Origin: Microbacterium sp. AG1240
Lineage (GTDB): Bacteria > Actinomycetota > Actinomycetes > Actinomycetales > Microbacteriaceae
DNA: 64,000 nt
NCBI RefSeq assembly: GCF_003635115.1
Contig: NZ_RBXJ01000001.1
Coordinates: forward strand, 1,426,001-1,490,000
Reading direction: 5' to 3'
Shown here: piece by piece, positions 1 through 8,013 of the stretch
Layout of the letters: the number at the start of each line of letters is the position of its first letter
Numbering within the stretch: the first letter of the stretch is position 1
Translations under genes and position numbers: made by a program
Notes under the pieces: generated by a model
Databases searched by the model: none
The model's input: the letters and a program-made list of their open reading frames with translations, nothing else
Told to the model about the DNA's origin: nothing

Positions 1-158
1 TACGCCGCGGCGATGTGTTCGTGCTCATACGCCACTCCTTCGGTGCGAATGGCAACCCGCCGTCACCATCCAGTTCCAGGATGCGAGTCAGATCGGGAAT
101 GATGAAGATCTGCGCGACAGGTTGGGTCGAATCTGAGTCGGCAGAGGTGGGGGAGCTC

Positions 159-716
159 GTGGACGATCGAGTGATGATAGGTCGCGCGATCCGTGCCGCG
201 CGTTCACAGGCCGGGTTGTCACTCGAGGCCGTATCGAGGTTGGTTCCGGTGACGAAGTCATCCCTCCAGCGCATGGAGATGGGACTCGCGCACGCGACGC
301 TTCCTGATTTGAGGAGTTTGGATGCCGCCCTCGGCACCGGCACCGAACTCGTGGATCTTTATGAGGCTCAACGCGCTCGCCGTAAGCCTCCGCAGTATTC
401 GTTTCTTCGAGAGGTGCGGGAGGCCGGGCACAGATGGCCAGCCTCATGGGCGGGCGTGGTGTGGGTCTCGGTCTCACCGACTCAAGTGACTGCCGACCCG
501 CTGAAGATTTCACTCATGTGGGGTCCATGGCGATTCGACACGACTACAACGGCGCCAGAAGTCGTACTCGAGAACTACAAGGTGCCCGACGATGTCAGCG
601 TCGCTCTCCGCGTCACCAGCTCTCGCCTCGCGGACATCGGCTTCGGGACCGGTGAATATGCTCACCCGACTGCGCACGTCATCGATACAAGGGACCGATG
701 GCGGCGCTCCGATTAG
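159..716 (+). CDS. XRE-family helix-turn-helix regulator
   Basis: Likely a DNA-binding regulator of the XRE/Cro type. The first 60 or so residues form a helix-turn-helix domain (IGRAIRAARSQAGLSLE, then KSSLQRMEMG). The remaining 120 residues show no family I recognise. The frame is open from 15, but the GTG at 159 follows a purine-rich AGGTGGGGGA at a good distance and leaves the HTH at the N-terminus, so I place the start there; ATG 174 is the alternative. It stands alone, upstream of a convergent DUF3800 gene. Its target is not visible. The HTH is clear; the role is unknown. Confidence 0.6.
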   Translation: MDDRVMIGRAIRAARSQAGLSLEAVSRLVPVTKSSLQRMEMGLAHATLPDLRSLDAALGTGTELVDLYEAQRARRKPPQYSFLREVREAGHRWPASWAGVVWVSVSPTQVTADPLKISLMWGPWRFDTTTTAPEVVLENYKVPDDVSVALRVTSSRLADIGFGTGEYAHPTAHVIDTRDRWRRSD

Positions 717-887
717 GTCAGCGTGGGCGCGTCAGTCAAGCAGCCGGGTTTTTGGGAAAGCGCAGCGAGCAGCAAGGTCAACGTCAACCAATCTGCTGGC
801 ATCGGATCCTCCTGCGGCAGTGCGCGATGGTGCCCGTCGCCGCCGGGAGTGGGCGGCCGCATTGGGCATGGCGATCACCGAGTCGCG

Positions 888-1937
888 CTAGAACTGCGAG
901 AGCATCGCCTGACGGGCATTCTCGACGTTCATATTCTCCGGTATTGGCCACAGACTGGCTCCGCTGGCCATCGGGAGCAGGCTAGGACCCAGCGGATGCT
1001 GTTGCTCGTTGACGATCGATTCTCCGACGATGCGACCGATGCCAGCGAGCAGATCAGCGACTTGGACACGCGGATCCTCCTTCGAGTCGACCAGCCGAAC
1101 ATCAGTCAGCTCGCTAGCCAATCCTTGTCGCGAAGGGGCAATGTCCTCCGGGCGGGCGAGTGACCGCTTCGCCCACTCGATCTTCACCGGGGTCAATTCC
1201 TTCGCGGCATCGTGAATCAGCTCAATGGGCTTGCCTGAGATGGACGCCCAGAAGTGCACCGCCGCCCCGACTGCGGAGATGAGCGGATCCATAGTGCGAA
1301 GCCGTTCCTCAAGGCCGTCACCGAGTTGGAGCCTTGACAGTGACCCAAGATGGCTGAATCCAGCGAACACCGTACCCAGGACATCTCGTGCAACCGCATT
1401 CTCATCGGATAACAGCTTCACAGTGCTTCCTATCAAGCGTGCCAATAGCTGCTGCGCCTGGTCTGCGTCCTTCGCTCGCATGAAGTGCTGGAAGGTCATC
1501 AGGAGCATGTCCCATGCGGTCCCATAGCTCCGGGGCGCAACGAAGAAGAGCAGATTCGCTCCGGCAAGGGCGACCCCTGTCTCGTAAATGTCGTACCCGA
1601 GCTCATGCGCGAGTTCTTCCGCCGTCGAGTCGAACAGCTTCGAAACGACGAAGTACTTTTTGTGGGTGAGGTGCACAGACGCGTTCCCGTCGATCGAAGG
1701 ATGCGAGAGCAGCCACTTGGCCGTGACGAGGTGCTGGGGCTGAAGGATCGTCTTCGATTTCAACTCCGTGGCCTGGCTGCGCGTGCGCGCACGGACCTCT
1801 TCCATCAGCGCGGCAGCTTCGTCTGGCAACAAGGTCACGCTGGCGTGGGCGAAGACCGTAGACCCCCCCGAGAGCAGGTTTTCGCCGTCGTTACCGGATT
1901 CATCACAGGCGACCACCAACGGCGTAGTTGCAATCAC
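888..1937 (-). CDS. DUF3800 domain protein
   Basis: Protein of 349 residues with the DUF3800 signature: an N-terminal acidic CDESG (residues about 11-15) and a C-terminal block VDSKEDPRVQVADLLAG in which D, Q and AD are the usual conserved positions. DUF3800 proteins are predicted to have an RNase H-like fold with acidic active-site residues. They are common on mobile elements and in defence-rich regions, but their reaction is not established. It reads from GTG 1937, towards and convergent with the XRE gene. A second, shorter DUF3800 protein lies at 16524. The family call is fairly sure; the function is not. Confidence 0.6.
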   Translation of the reverse strand: MIATTPLVVACDESGNDGENLLSGGSTVFAHASVTLLPDEAAALMEEVRARTRSQATELKSKTILQPQHLVTAKWLLSHPSIDGNASVHLTHKKYFVVSKLFDSTAEELAHELGYDIYETGVALAGANLLFFVAPRSYGTAWDMLLMTFQHFMRAKDADQAQQLLARLIGSTVKLLSDENAVARDVLGTVFAGFSHLGSLSRLQLGDGLEERLRTMDPLISAVGAAVHFWASISGKPIELIHDAAKELTPVKIEWAKRSLARPEDIAPSRQGLASELTDVRLVDSKEDPRVQVADLLAGIGRIVGESIVNEQQHPLGPSLLPMASGASLWPIPENMNVENARQAMLSQF

Positions 1938-2147
1938 AGCGCGCCAGCCTCACTTCGATCCATCTCGAGACACCATCTTCCTCGATCCGGGCTACGCCGA
2001 TCTGCAACGCTCGACGACCCGAGGGGACAGATTGATCATGGGGCTCGTACCCGGGTCGTTCTAGGCACGTCCGGAAGCCTCAGTATGCCCGCCGAGTCCG
2101 CGCCGAGAGGCGACCGGGCTCCCCGCATTATTAGTCAGTGAACCGCA

Positions 2148-3224
2148 TCAGCGAGGCGGCACGAGCGCGTTGAGACGCCGCGCGCGTCTCGGACCAAAGC
2201 TGAATCCTGGAATCCGCGTGTCGATCTCCATCTTGACGACCTGCTCCCAGGACTCAGCGAGGACTCCTGGCGCAGTCCAGTCGGCGCGGCCGGGGATAGA
2301 GGCCATCTGGGTCGCCCAGCTTGAGACGTCGCCTCGACTTTGCAGTACCGCGCCCTGGTGGACGTTGTCGAACCGGTCGGTGACATCGTCAAAGTTCGCG
2401 GCGAGATTCCCTTCGAGATATGCATAGCCGAGACTGATGTCGAAGTTCGCCTGCTCGACGGTCTCGACGAACGGTGCGAAGGACAGTCGTCCGACGAACG
2501 TATGACCGTACACATACGGCACGTCGTTGACCGTGACTTGGCCGCAAACGACCCGGCAGTCTCCGCCCGGGCGACGACCATCCATCCACGCTCTCGCGTG
2601 AGCCTGATCTTCAGGTTCTTCGGGGTGGATGGCGGAGTTGACGCCCGGCTGGCTCAGCAGAGGGAATCCCGTCCACTCTCCGCGTACGTCCCGGTGCACG
2701 ATTTGGGGCACGACCTCGGCGAAGAAGCGGAGGACCGCGATCATGGTCCCGGTGACCTCCTTCCCCTGAAGCTCCGCCTGGTAGTGCGGCTCGAGCGCTT
2801 GAGTACCCGGGCGAAGCCGAGCGACGACATTCGCCGGGACCTCGTCCCACACGGCGTATAGGCGGAACCCCAACGTGCCGCCAATCAGCGTCATGTTGTC
2901 GCTCGGCCGCACGATGTGAAGGACGTGCTGCTGGATGTTCCTAGCGAATTTGACCCCCTCGATAAGTCCTGCGGCCGGGTGGCGGTTGGTCGCGAAGAGG
3001 CTCAAGTATGCCGGCGCCTGCGCGATCTGGTTCGCAAGGAGGTCGTTCAAAGTCTGCGTCGCTGTCAAGAATCCGCGGATCCGCCGACCCAGGTCACCCG
3101 CACCAGCCGAGTCGGCGTAGTACTCAGCGACGGACATCTGGAGGTCCCGCATCGCTTCTGTGAGCATCGCGATCTCACTGCCCGTGAGCGGTACCGCTGG
3201 CGTCGGTCCAGATGATGGAGTCAC
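2148..3224 (-). CDS. Hypothetical protein
   Basis: A 358-residue open frame from GTG 3224 with ordinary soluble-protein composition, no signal peptide and no obvious membrane segment. I do not recognise the family. Stretches such as SLFATNRHPAAGLIEGVKFA and FDISLGYAYLEGNLAANFDD look like folded protein, not a frame shadow. No longer frame competes on the other strand. It lies on the same strand as the DUF3800 gene, 210 bp upstream of it, so co-transcription is possible. No function is assigned. Confidence 0.5.
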   Translation of the reverse strand: MTPSSGPTPAVPLTGSEIAMLTEAMRDLQMSVAEYYADSAGAGDLGRRIRGFLTATQTLNDLLANQIAQAPAYLSLFATNRHPAAGLIEGVKFARNIQQHVLHIVRPSDNMTLIGGTLGFRLYAVWDEVPANVVARLRPGTQALEPHYQAELQGKEVTGTMIAVLRFFAEVVPQIVHRDVRGEWTGFPLLSQPGVNSAIHPEEPEDQAHARAWMDGRRPGGDCRVVCGQVTVNDVPYVYGHTFVGRLSFAPFVETVEQANFDISLGYAYLEGNLAANFDDVTDRFDNVHQGAVLQSRGDVSSWATQMASIPGRADWTAPGVLAESWEQVVKMEIDTRIPGFSFGPRRARRLNALVPPR

Positions 3225-3354
3225 GAGACGAAACTATCGTCGGTCGCGGGTCGATTTCATGCACGCTAAACGTGTCCACGAGAGGTCGCAGGGATCCCTA
3301 TGCGTGCAGAAGTCCCCTTCTGCCGGAACGGCGCGGCCAGCTAGCCTCATGGCC

Positions 3355-3888
3355 ATGAGTATCGAGCACAGCCCCACTAGAGTCACTGCTATTGCCGCAG
3401 GCAACGAGGGCCGCCTCTTCGAGCTGCTCGATGACTGGCTAAAGGTCGCAGGCGAGGGCGGCGCCTCGGCGGAGGCTAGCTATATCGACGTCGACCCTCA
3501 GACGAACCGGATAAAGCTGCATCGCGATGGAAGTCACAGCACGCTCGATGCCCATGGCGCAGTCAGCGACTGGGTCGCTGAGAAGCGTCGCTTGAGGATC
3601 GCTGAGTTCAGTGTCCACGAGTACCCCCAGGCGCTTGAGATCTGGCGACGGTTCGAAATTAGACTCCGAGATGGCGCCTACGTCGCCACCTTCGTGGAAG
3701 CAACCGGTGAGTACAAGGTCACCGCGGCCAATGGCGACGAGATCGGCTCAATCTCAGTTCGTCCGCAGGGGTGGGTAGGCAAGAGTCGATCGATTGATTC
3801 CAACTGGTCCGCGACGACTACGGAACCTCGCGACACCCCCCGAGAGGCGTTCGGTGTGCTGCTGCGGACGCTTGGCTTCAAGGGATAG
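3355..3888 (+). CDS. Hypothetical protein
   Basis: A 177-residue soluble protein with no recognised domain. The frame is open upstream to 3160, but a TAGCCT -10-like box at 3342-3347 ends 7 bases before ATG 3355, which fits a leaderless start; ATG 3349 is in frame and too close to that box. The protein is mixed alpha/beta in composition with Trp-rich patches (EIWRRFEIRLRDG, RPQGWVGKS). A 6-bp perfect hairpin (CAGAAG/CTTCTG, 3307-3322) sits just upstream. It is divergent from the gene ending at 2148. Confidence 0.45.
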   Translation: MSIEHSPTRVTAIAAGNEGRLFELLDDWLKVAGEGGASAEASYIDVDPQTNRIKLHRDGSHSTLDAHGAVSDWVAEKRRLRIAEFSVHEYPQALEIWRRFEIRLRDGAYVATFVEATGEYKVTAANGDEIGSISVRPQGWVGKSRSIDSNWSATTTEPRDTPREAFGVLLRTLGFKG

Positions 3889-4008
3889 GGCTTGCGTGAA
3901 CCGATCGTAGATCCCTGAAGGACGCCTACGATCCCCACGCGGGCAATGCGCGATGGTCGCGGCTTGCCGGGCGTCATAGCAGCGCGGCGGCAGTGCGCAA
4001 GCCTCAGA

Positions 4009-4113
4009 TCAGTGCAGTTCCCGGGCGTCGCGGATCGCAGAGATGTACTCCGCACCCGTCTTGGTAAGCAGATAGGCCCCGCGGACAACAATTATCTCGG
4101 GCTCGCCATCCAT
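4009..4113 (-). CDS. Possible small protein or gene remnant (34 aa)
   Basis: ATG at 4113 is preceded by GGGGA five bases away and opens a 34-codon frame with sensible composition, MDGEPEIIVV then GAEYISAIRDARELH. The frame is open a little further upstream, back to a TAA near 4162, so it could also be the 3' end of a decayed gene. No family recognised. Confidence 0.25.
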   Translation of the reverse strand: MDGEPEIIVVRGAYLLTKTGAEYISAIRDARELH

Positions 4114-4244
4114 GTCGTCCCCGGGTAGCGCGACTCTGTGTTCAAAAGCTGGCTCTGTGTCGCATTATGCGAATCGGTTGCAGAGACAGTTTCTAGAACG
4201 CCTCCCGCGGCAAGAGACGCCCCTCGGCGTGCGCACGGCGGGTT

Positions 4245-4268
4245 GTCTCAGAACCATGGTTCTGAGAC
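4245..4268. repeat. Perfect 24-bp palindrome
   Basis: GTCTCAGAACCA followed by its exact reverse complement, centred on CCATGG. It lies 156 bp beyond the 3' end of the resolvase gene. The half-site (G)GTTGTCTCAGAAC vaguely resembles the outer part of Tn3-type terminal repeats, so it could be two abutting element ends, an operator or a hairpin. The symmetry is seen directly; the role is inference. Confidence 0.6.
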
Positions 4269-4423
4269 GCCAGGTCTCACCTGCCGACCGGACCCCTGGT
4301 CCGCGTTGATGGTGGGCGCGGCCGCCGGGACGGGCTCCTCAACGGTCACGCTTGTTCTGCAGGGCTGTGGATGTTTACGCTCGGTGGCGGCGTTCTGACG
4401 CCGCTCCGTGGCGCAGCTCGGCG

Positions 4424-4981
4424 TCAGTGGTCTTCGGTCAGGTGGCGGTAGATGGTGCCGCGGGAGACGCCGAAGGTGTCTGCGATCTGCTGGACCGTGT
4501 AGGTCTTCTCGTCGTACATCGCGCGCGCCTGCTTCGCCTTCGTGGGCGTCATCTTGAAGCGCCCACCGCCCTTACGTCCGCGGGCCCGAGCGGCGGCGAG
4601 GCCGTCGTGGGTTCGCTCCACGATCAGGTCGTGCTCAAACTCCGCGATCGCGGCGAGCATGTGGAAGAACAGCCGCCCGCCCGGAGTCGTCGTATCGATG
4701 CCCTGCGAGAGCGCCTTCAACCCCACGCCGCGCAGCTCTAGACCATCCGCCACTTCTTTCAAGTTCCGCACTGATCGGCCGAGACGGTCCAGCTTCGTCA
4801 CGACGAGGGAGTCGCCGTCGCGCAGGTAGTCGAGAGCCTTCTCAAACTCGGGTCGCTTCGCGAGCACTCCCGAGGCGTGCTCCACAAATACCTTCTCGCA
4901 GCCGGCGGCCGTGAGCGCGTCGGTCTGCGCATCCGGGTTTTGGTCCCTGGTCGAGACGCGGGCGTATCCGATCGATGCCAT
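4424..4981 (-). CDS. Serine resolvase/invertase (Tn3-resolvase type)
   Basis: Site-specific serine recombinase of 185 residues, the usual resolvase length. The N-terminal catalytic domain begins IGYARVSTRDQ with the nucleophile Ser10. It also contains KLDRLGRS and GIDTTTPGGRL and ends FEHDLIVERT. The C-terminal 45 residues are a Hin-type HTH (YTVQQIADTFGVSRGTIYRHL). ATG 4981 is 6 bases after a TACAGT box (4988-4993 on this strand), so it looks leaderless. Its upstream region, where a resolvase normally has its res site, ends after 64 bp at the left terminus of the fluoride transposon. It is related to, but clearly different from, the transposon's own resolvase at 12205. Confidence 0.85.
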   Translation of the reverse strand: MASIGYARVSTRDQNPDAQTDALTAAGCEKVFVEHASGVLAKRPEFEKALDYLRDGDSLVVTKLDRLGRSVRNLKEVADGLELRGVGLKALSQGIDTTTPGGRLFFHMLAAIAEFEHDLIVERTHDGLAAARARGRKGGGRFKMTPTKAKQARAMYDEKTYTVQQIADTFGVSRGTIYRHLTEDH

Positions 4982-5045
4982 GAGCTGACTGTACTGCGGA
5001 CGTACCTTGCGACGCATAGCTCTCGGTGTGGGCAGCTTCGCTCCG

Positions 5046-5076
5046 TGTCGTCGGAATCGCTTCCTTCGGTGTCGGG
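5046..5076 (+). repeat. Left terminal inverted repeat of the transposon
   Basis: Begins TGTCGTCGGAATCGCT and ends TCGGTGTCGGG. It pairs with the reverse complement of 15027-15057, differing at six central positions. It starts 64 bp upstream of the start codon of the flanking resolvase. Confidence 0.8.
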
Positions 5077-5122
5077 ACGTCGCGGGTGCGCGAGACGGCC
5101 CGCGTGACTTGGGGTTCGGGTG

Positions 5123-5237
5123 CATAATGGTGGTGTCTTCGGACCCGGTAGTGGGGCTTGCCGGACCCAACCTCGACAGTTGTCGACAACAGTCCCTATC
5201 TCAGCTGGTCGCGCTTCTGCGCGCCTGAGGTAGGGAG
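5123..5237 (+). promoter_or_regulatory. Promoter and structured leader of the fluoride operon
   Basis: CATAAT at 5123-5128 is the best -10 candidate and implies a leader of about 105 nt before ATG 5242. The leader holds a 12-bp palindrome GTTGTCGACAAC (5179-5190). It then has a long stem-loop: CCCTATCTCA (5194-5203) pairs with TGAGGTAGGG (5226-5235), with a GC-rich inner stem capped by TTCT. The 3' arm contains the ribosome-binding purines (GAGG...GGGAG) of the first gene, so the hairpin could mask translation. I could not fit the fluoride (crcB) riboswitch consensus to it. Confidence 0.45.
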
Positions 5238-5241
5238 TGTC

Positions 5242-5748
5242 ATGACAGCACCAATCGGTTCCGGACCGGTCGTCGTCGGCGTCCTGCCCGGCCTCGCTCC
5301 GGGGGTCATCGAGGTTGCGTCGTCTATCGCGCGGCGCTTCGGTACGACGCTGGTGTGCGTCAGCGTGGATGCATCGCTCTTCGATGCCGGTACGCGCTCG
5401 GACGGGTCGGTGATGGTGGAACCGATCGACCCTGACACCGCTGACACGACACCGCAGGGCTTGTCGGACAGTGACAAGGCGGCAGTACGTGCTGCCGCAA
5501 CGACCTACGGCGTCGACGTCACGTTCGTCCCGGGTGTCGGGGATCCGAGCCGGGCACTGTCGCAGGTGGCCGAAGACCGCGACGCGGCGATGCTGGTCGT
5601 CGGGGCCAGGACGGGAGCGGGTCGAATCGCGGAGTTCTTCACGGGGTCGGTCGCGGTACGGCTGACCCATCAGCAGCACCGTTCAGTGCTCGTAGTGCCC
5701 GTTGATCCGGTCGGGTTCGATGCCCCACTGCCGTGGGACACCCCGTGA
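5242..5748 (+). CDS. Universal stress protein (UspA family)
   Basis: Single Usp domain, 168 aa, with the nucleotide-binding signature near the C-terminus (VVGARTGAGRIAEFFTGSVA, then HRSVLVVPV). Usp proteins bind ATP or act as stress chaperones; the exact role is unknown. UspA genes are recurrent companions of fluoride channels. The start is ATG 5242, just after GGGAG and the leader hairpin; the frame is open further upstream. It is the first gene of the six-gene fluoride operon and its stop overlaps the next start (GTGA). Confidence 0.8.
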   Translation: MTAPIGSGPVVVGVLPGLAPGVIEVASSIARRFGTTLVCVSVDASLFDAGTRSDGSVMVEPIDPDTADTTPQGLSDSDKAAVRAAATTYGVDVTFVPGVGDPSRALSQVAEDRDAAMLVVGARTGAGRIAEFFTGSVAVRLTHQQHRSVLVVPVDPVGFDAPLPWDTP

Positions 5749-6488
5749 CCGGCCAGCTTGTTCTGCTCCGCCACGGACAGAGCACTGCGAACGCTGCCGG
5801 TACCTTCACCGGCTTGCGAGACGTCGCGCTGACCGAACAGGGCAGCGCCGAAGCGAATCGGGCTGGGTTGCTACTTCTGCATGCCGGCATCCGACCGGAC
5901 CTCGTGCTCACGTCGACGCTCGAGCGGGCGCTCCACACGGCGGAGCTCGTCACCGACGTCCTCGGACGTGATGCGCCGATCGAGTCGACGTGGCGGTTGA
6001 ACGAGCGGAACTACGGCGCCCTCACCGGCATGTCCAAGCAGAATGCGCAAGCGGCGTTGGGGGCGGAGCAGTTCTTCGCTGTTCGTCGGACCCGCACGGG
6101 ACGGCCACCACGCATGTCGATCCGCGCGTGGCTGGCGCTCCGGCGGACGCCGGCGCTTCGTGGACTGCCGTGGGCGGCACTTCGTCGAACCGAAACACTC
6201 TCCGACGTCATCCGCCGGGTCCAACCCGTCCTGTCGCACAGCATCACCCCGGCACTCCGCGACGGGCAGACAGTGCTCGTCGTCGCGCACGGCAACTCAC
6301 TGCGGGCACTGTGTGCCTGCATGGACGGCCTAACTGACGGTGAGCTCGCGGACCTGAACCTCCCCACGGGCGAACCCCTGATCTACCGGTTCGACGGCGA
6401 CGGTGGGTTCTGTCCGCGGGGTGGGGAGTACCTGCATCCGGCAGCACGAGCAGCAGCGGCAGCGGTCGCTGCGGAAGGTGGAACATGA
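5745..6488 (+). CDS. Phosphoglycerate mutase / histidine phosphatase family
   Basis: Histidine phosphatase superfamily, most like 2,3-bisphosphoglycerate-dependent phosphoglycerate mutase, which interconverts 3- and 2-phosphoglycerate just before enolase. Motifs: LVLLRHGQSTAN with the phosphorylated His near residue 10, LNERNYGALTG near 85, and VVAHGNSLRAL near 185. At 247 aa it has the normal length. GTG 5745 overlaps the Usp stop; GTG 5733 is a less likely alternative. With enolase in the same operon it would give a spare lower-glycolysis pair. Whether it is a true mutase or another phosphatase cannot be settled here. Confidence 0.8.
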   Translation: MTGQLVLLRHGQSTANAAGTFTGLRDVALTEQGSAEANRAGLLLLHAGIRPDLVLTSTLERALHTAELVTDVLGRDAPIESTWRLNERNYGALTGMSKQNAQAALGAEQFFAVRRTRTGRPPRMSIRAWLALRRTPALRGLPWAALRRTETLSDVIRRVQPVLSHSITPALRDGQTVLVVAHGNSLRALCACMDGLTDGELADLNLPTGEPLIYRFDGDGGFCPRGGEYLHPAARAAAAAVAAEGGT

Positions 6489-6988
6489 CCTCCCGAACGG
6501 ACACGCACCTGCCCGATGGGCAGCTCCCGCCCGACCCAGACATCGACGCCAACGACCCGGAACGTATCGACCGGCCAGTGCATCCGCGGTGGCGGTACCT
6601 CGGTGTCGTCGCACTCGGCGGCGCCATCGGTACCGCCGCACGCGACGGACTCAGCACCGCGTTCCCCGCTCAGCAGGAGGTGTCCTGGGCGATCTTCTGG
6701 ATCAACATCGCCGGCGCGCTCCTACTGGGTGTGCTGCTGGAACACCTCGCGCATCGCGGACCTGACGAGGGTCGCCGCCGGACACTGCGCCTGCTTCTGG
6801 GAACCGGTGTCCTCGGCGGGTTCACCACCTACAGCACCCTCGCGACCAGCACCGCGGTGTTGTTCCTCGCTGGCCGCGGGTTGGCCGGCACCGGGTACGC
6901 GCTCCTGACGGTCCTCGCCGGCGCGATCGCCACCGGTAGCGGCCTCGCGATCGCGGGTTTGGTCCGACCGAACGGGGCCACATCATGA
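6485..6988 (+). CDS. crcB: Fluoride ion channel FluC/CrcB, first copy
   Basis: Small membrane protein of the FluC (CrcB) family, which expels fluoride as a dual-topology dimer. After an unusually long hydrophilic N-terminus of about 37 residues come four hydrophobic segments. Family marks are [13 protein letters not shown], the pore Asn in [14 protein letters not shown] and [10 protein letters not shown] in the third helix. ATG overlaps the mutase stop (ATGA), and its own stop overlaps the next crcB. Tandem unequal crcB genes typically encode partners of opposite orientation that form a heterodimer; that is inferred here. Confidence 0.9.
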   Translation: MTSRTDTHLPDGQLPPDPDIDANDPERIDRPVHPRWRYLGVVALGGAIGTAARDGLSTAFPAQQEVSWAIFWINIAGALLLGVLLEHLAHRGPDEGRRRTLRLLLGTGVLGGFTTYSTLATSTAVLFLAGRGLAGTGYALLTVLAGAIATGSGLAIAGLVRPNGATS

Positions 6989-7356
6989 GCGCCCTGGCCT
7001 TCCTCAGCGTCGCGGTCGCTGGCGGTGTCGGCGCGGCCGCACGGTTCTTCGTGGATGGTGCGATCAACCGGGGTCGGCAGTTCCGGCTCCCGGTCGGGAC
7101 GCTGACGATCAACATCACCGGCTCGTTCCTGCTGGGCTTGATCACCGGCGCCACCGGTCACCTCGGCGCCACCCCCGTCGCGGTGCTCGGAACAGGGCTC
7201 ATGGGTGGCTACACCACGTTCAGCACCGCCAGCTTCGAGACCGTCCGCCTCGCACGCACTGGCCGCACCACCGCGGCTGCCGTGAACGGGCTCGGAATGC
7301 TCGTCGTCTCCGTCGCCGCAGCCGCCGGGGGCGTCACCCTCGGCACCCTCACTTGA
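6985..7356 (+). CDS. crcB: Fluoride ion channel FluC/CrcB, second copy
   Basis: 123 aa, the standard FluC length, with four membrane helices and little else. Motifs: [15 protein letters not shown] at the first helix, [14 protein letters not shown] with the pore Asn, and [15 protein letters not shown] containing the Phe-box/Na-site region. It is translationally coupled to the first copy (ATGA). As a second, shorter paralogue it is the expected heterodimer partner. It acts in the cytoplasmic membrane to export fluoride that enters as HF. Confidence 0.92.
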   Translation: MSALAFLSVAVAGGVGAAARFFVDGAINRGRQFRLPVGTLTINITGSFLLGLITGATGHLGATPVAVLGTGLMGGYTTFSTASFETVRLARTGRTTAAAVNGLGMLVVSVAAAAGGVTLGTLT

Positions 7357-7382
7357 CCATCCGACTGGGAGACGAACAGCTC

Positions 7383-7868
7383 ATGCACTTCGACATCACG
7401 ATCGAGATCCCCCGCGGCAGCGGCAACAAGTACGAGGTCGACCACGCCACCGGACGGATCCGCCTGGACCGGGCGGTGTTCACCAGCATGGTGTTCCCGC
7501 AGGACTACGGCTCGATCGACGACACTCTCGGCGATGACGGCGACCCCCTCGACGCGCTCGTGCTGCTGCCCCGGCCCACGTTCCCCGGCGTCGTCATCGA
7601 CGTCCGCCCGGTCGGGATGCTCCGCATGGTCGACGAGAACGGCGGCGATGACAAGATCCTCACCGTCCCCGCCGGAGACGTCCGCTTCGACCACGTCCAG
7701 GACATCTCCGACGTCGCCGAGCCGGTCCTGGCGGAGATCGAGCACTTCTTCGCCCACTACAAGGAGATCGAGCACGGCAAGCACGTCACCACCAACGGGT
7801 GGGCGAACCGTGTCGACGCCGAAGCCATCATCCGCGCCGCACAGGAACGGTTCACCCCGCACCCCTGA
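7383..7868 (+). CDS. ppa: Inorganic pyrophosphatase (family I)
   Basis: Soluble Mg-dependent enzyme that hydrolyses pyrophosphate to phosphate. From ATG 7383 it begins [20 protein letters not shown], the canonical N-terminus, and is 161 aa, full length. Metal ligands appear in [21 protein letters not shown], and [10 protein letters not shown] is the usual C-terminal block. The frame is open to TTG 7353, overlapping crcB, but that start would add an atypical tail. Fluoride is a classic inhibitor of this family, so a dedicated copy in a fluoride operon probably supplies extra or less sensitive activity; which one is not visible. Confidence 0.92.
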   Translation: MHFDITIEIPRGSGNKYEVDHATGRIRLDRAVFTSMVFPQDYGSIDDTLGDDGDPLDALVLLPRPTFPGVVIDVRPVGMLRMVDENGGDDKILTVPAGDVRFDHVQDISDVAEPVLAEIEHFFAHYKEIEHGKHVTTNGWANRVDAEAIIRAAQERFTPHP

Positions 7869-8013
7869 CCGGCACCCGCGCACCCGACACCATCCAGTGC
7901 GCGCCCTGAACCGCCGTGGGGAGGCAACTGGCGCCCAGTGATCGCCAGGAGGTCGTCCCTCCGCCTCCCCGCGGCCCACACCCGCACGACCAACCCGAAA
8001 GGCGACAACCGCC

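Larger units (their letters stand above)
3889..4423. other. Gene-poor stretch between hypothetical gene and resolvase
   Basis: About 530 bp with no convincing long gene. It holds a 34-codon minus-strand frame (4009-4113) and a perfect 24-bp palindrome (4245-4268), annotated separately. The left half is shadowed by an antisense frame of the preceding gene that I do not accept. Confidence 0.5.

Noticed and set aside
5077..5241. Canonical fluoride (crcB) riboswitch before the fluoride operon
   Set aside because: I looked for the GATGG...AAC.GCC...CTGATG...CTACC pattern. The leader has ATGGTGG but lacks the AACxGCC and CTGATGxC elements, so only a generic leader structure is reported.
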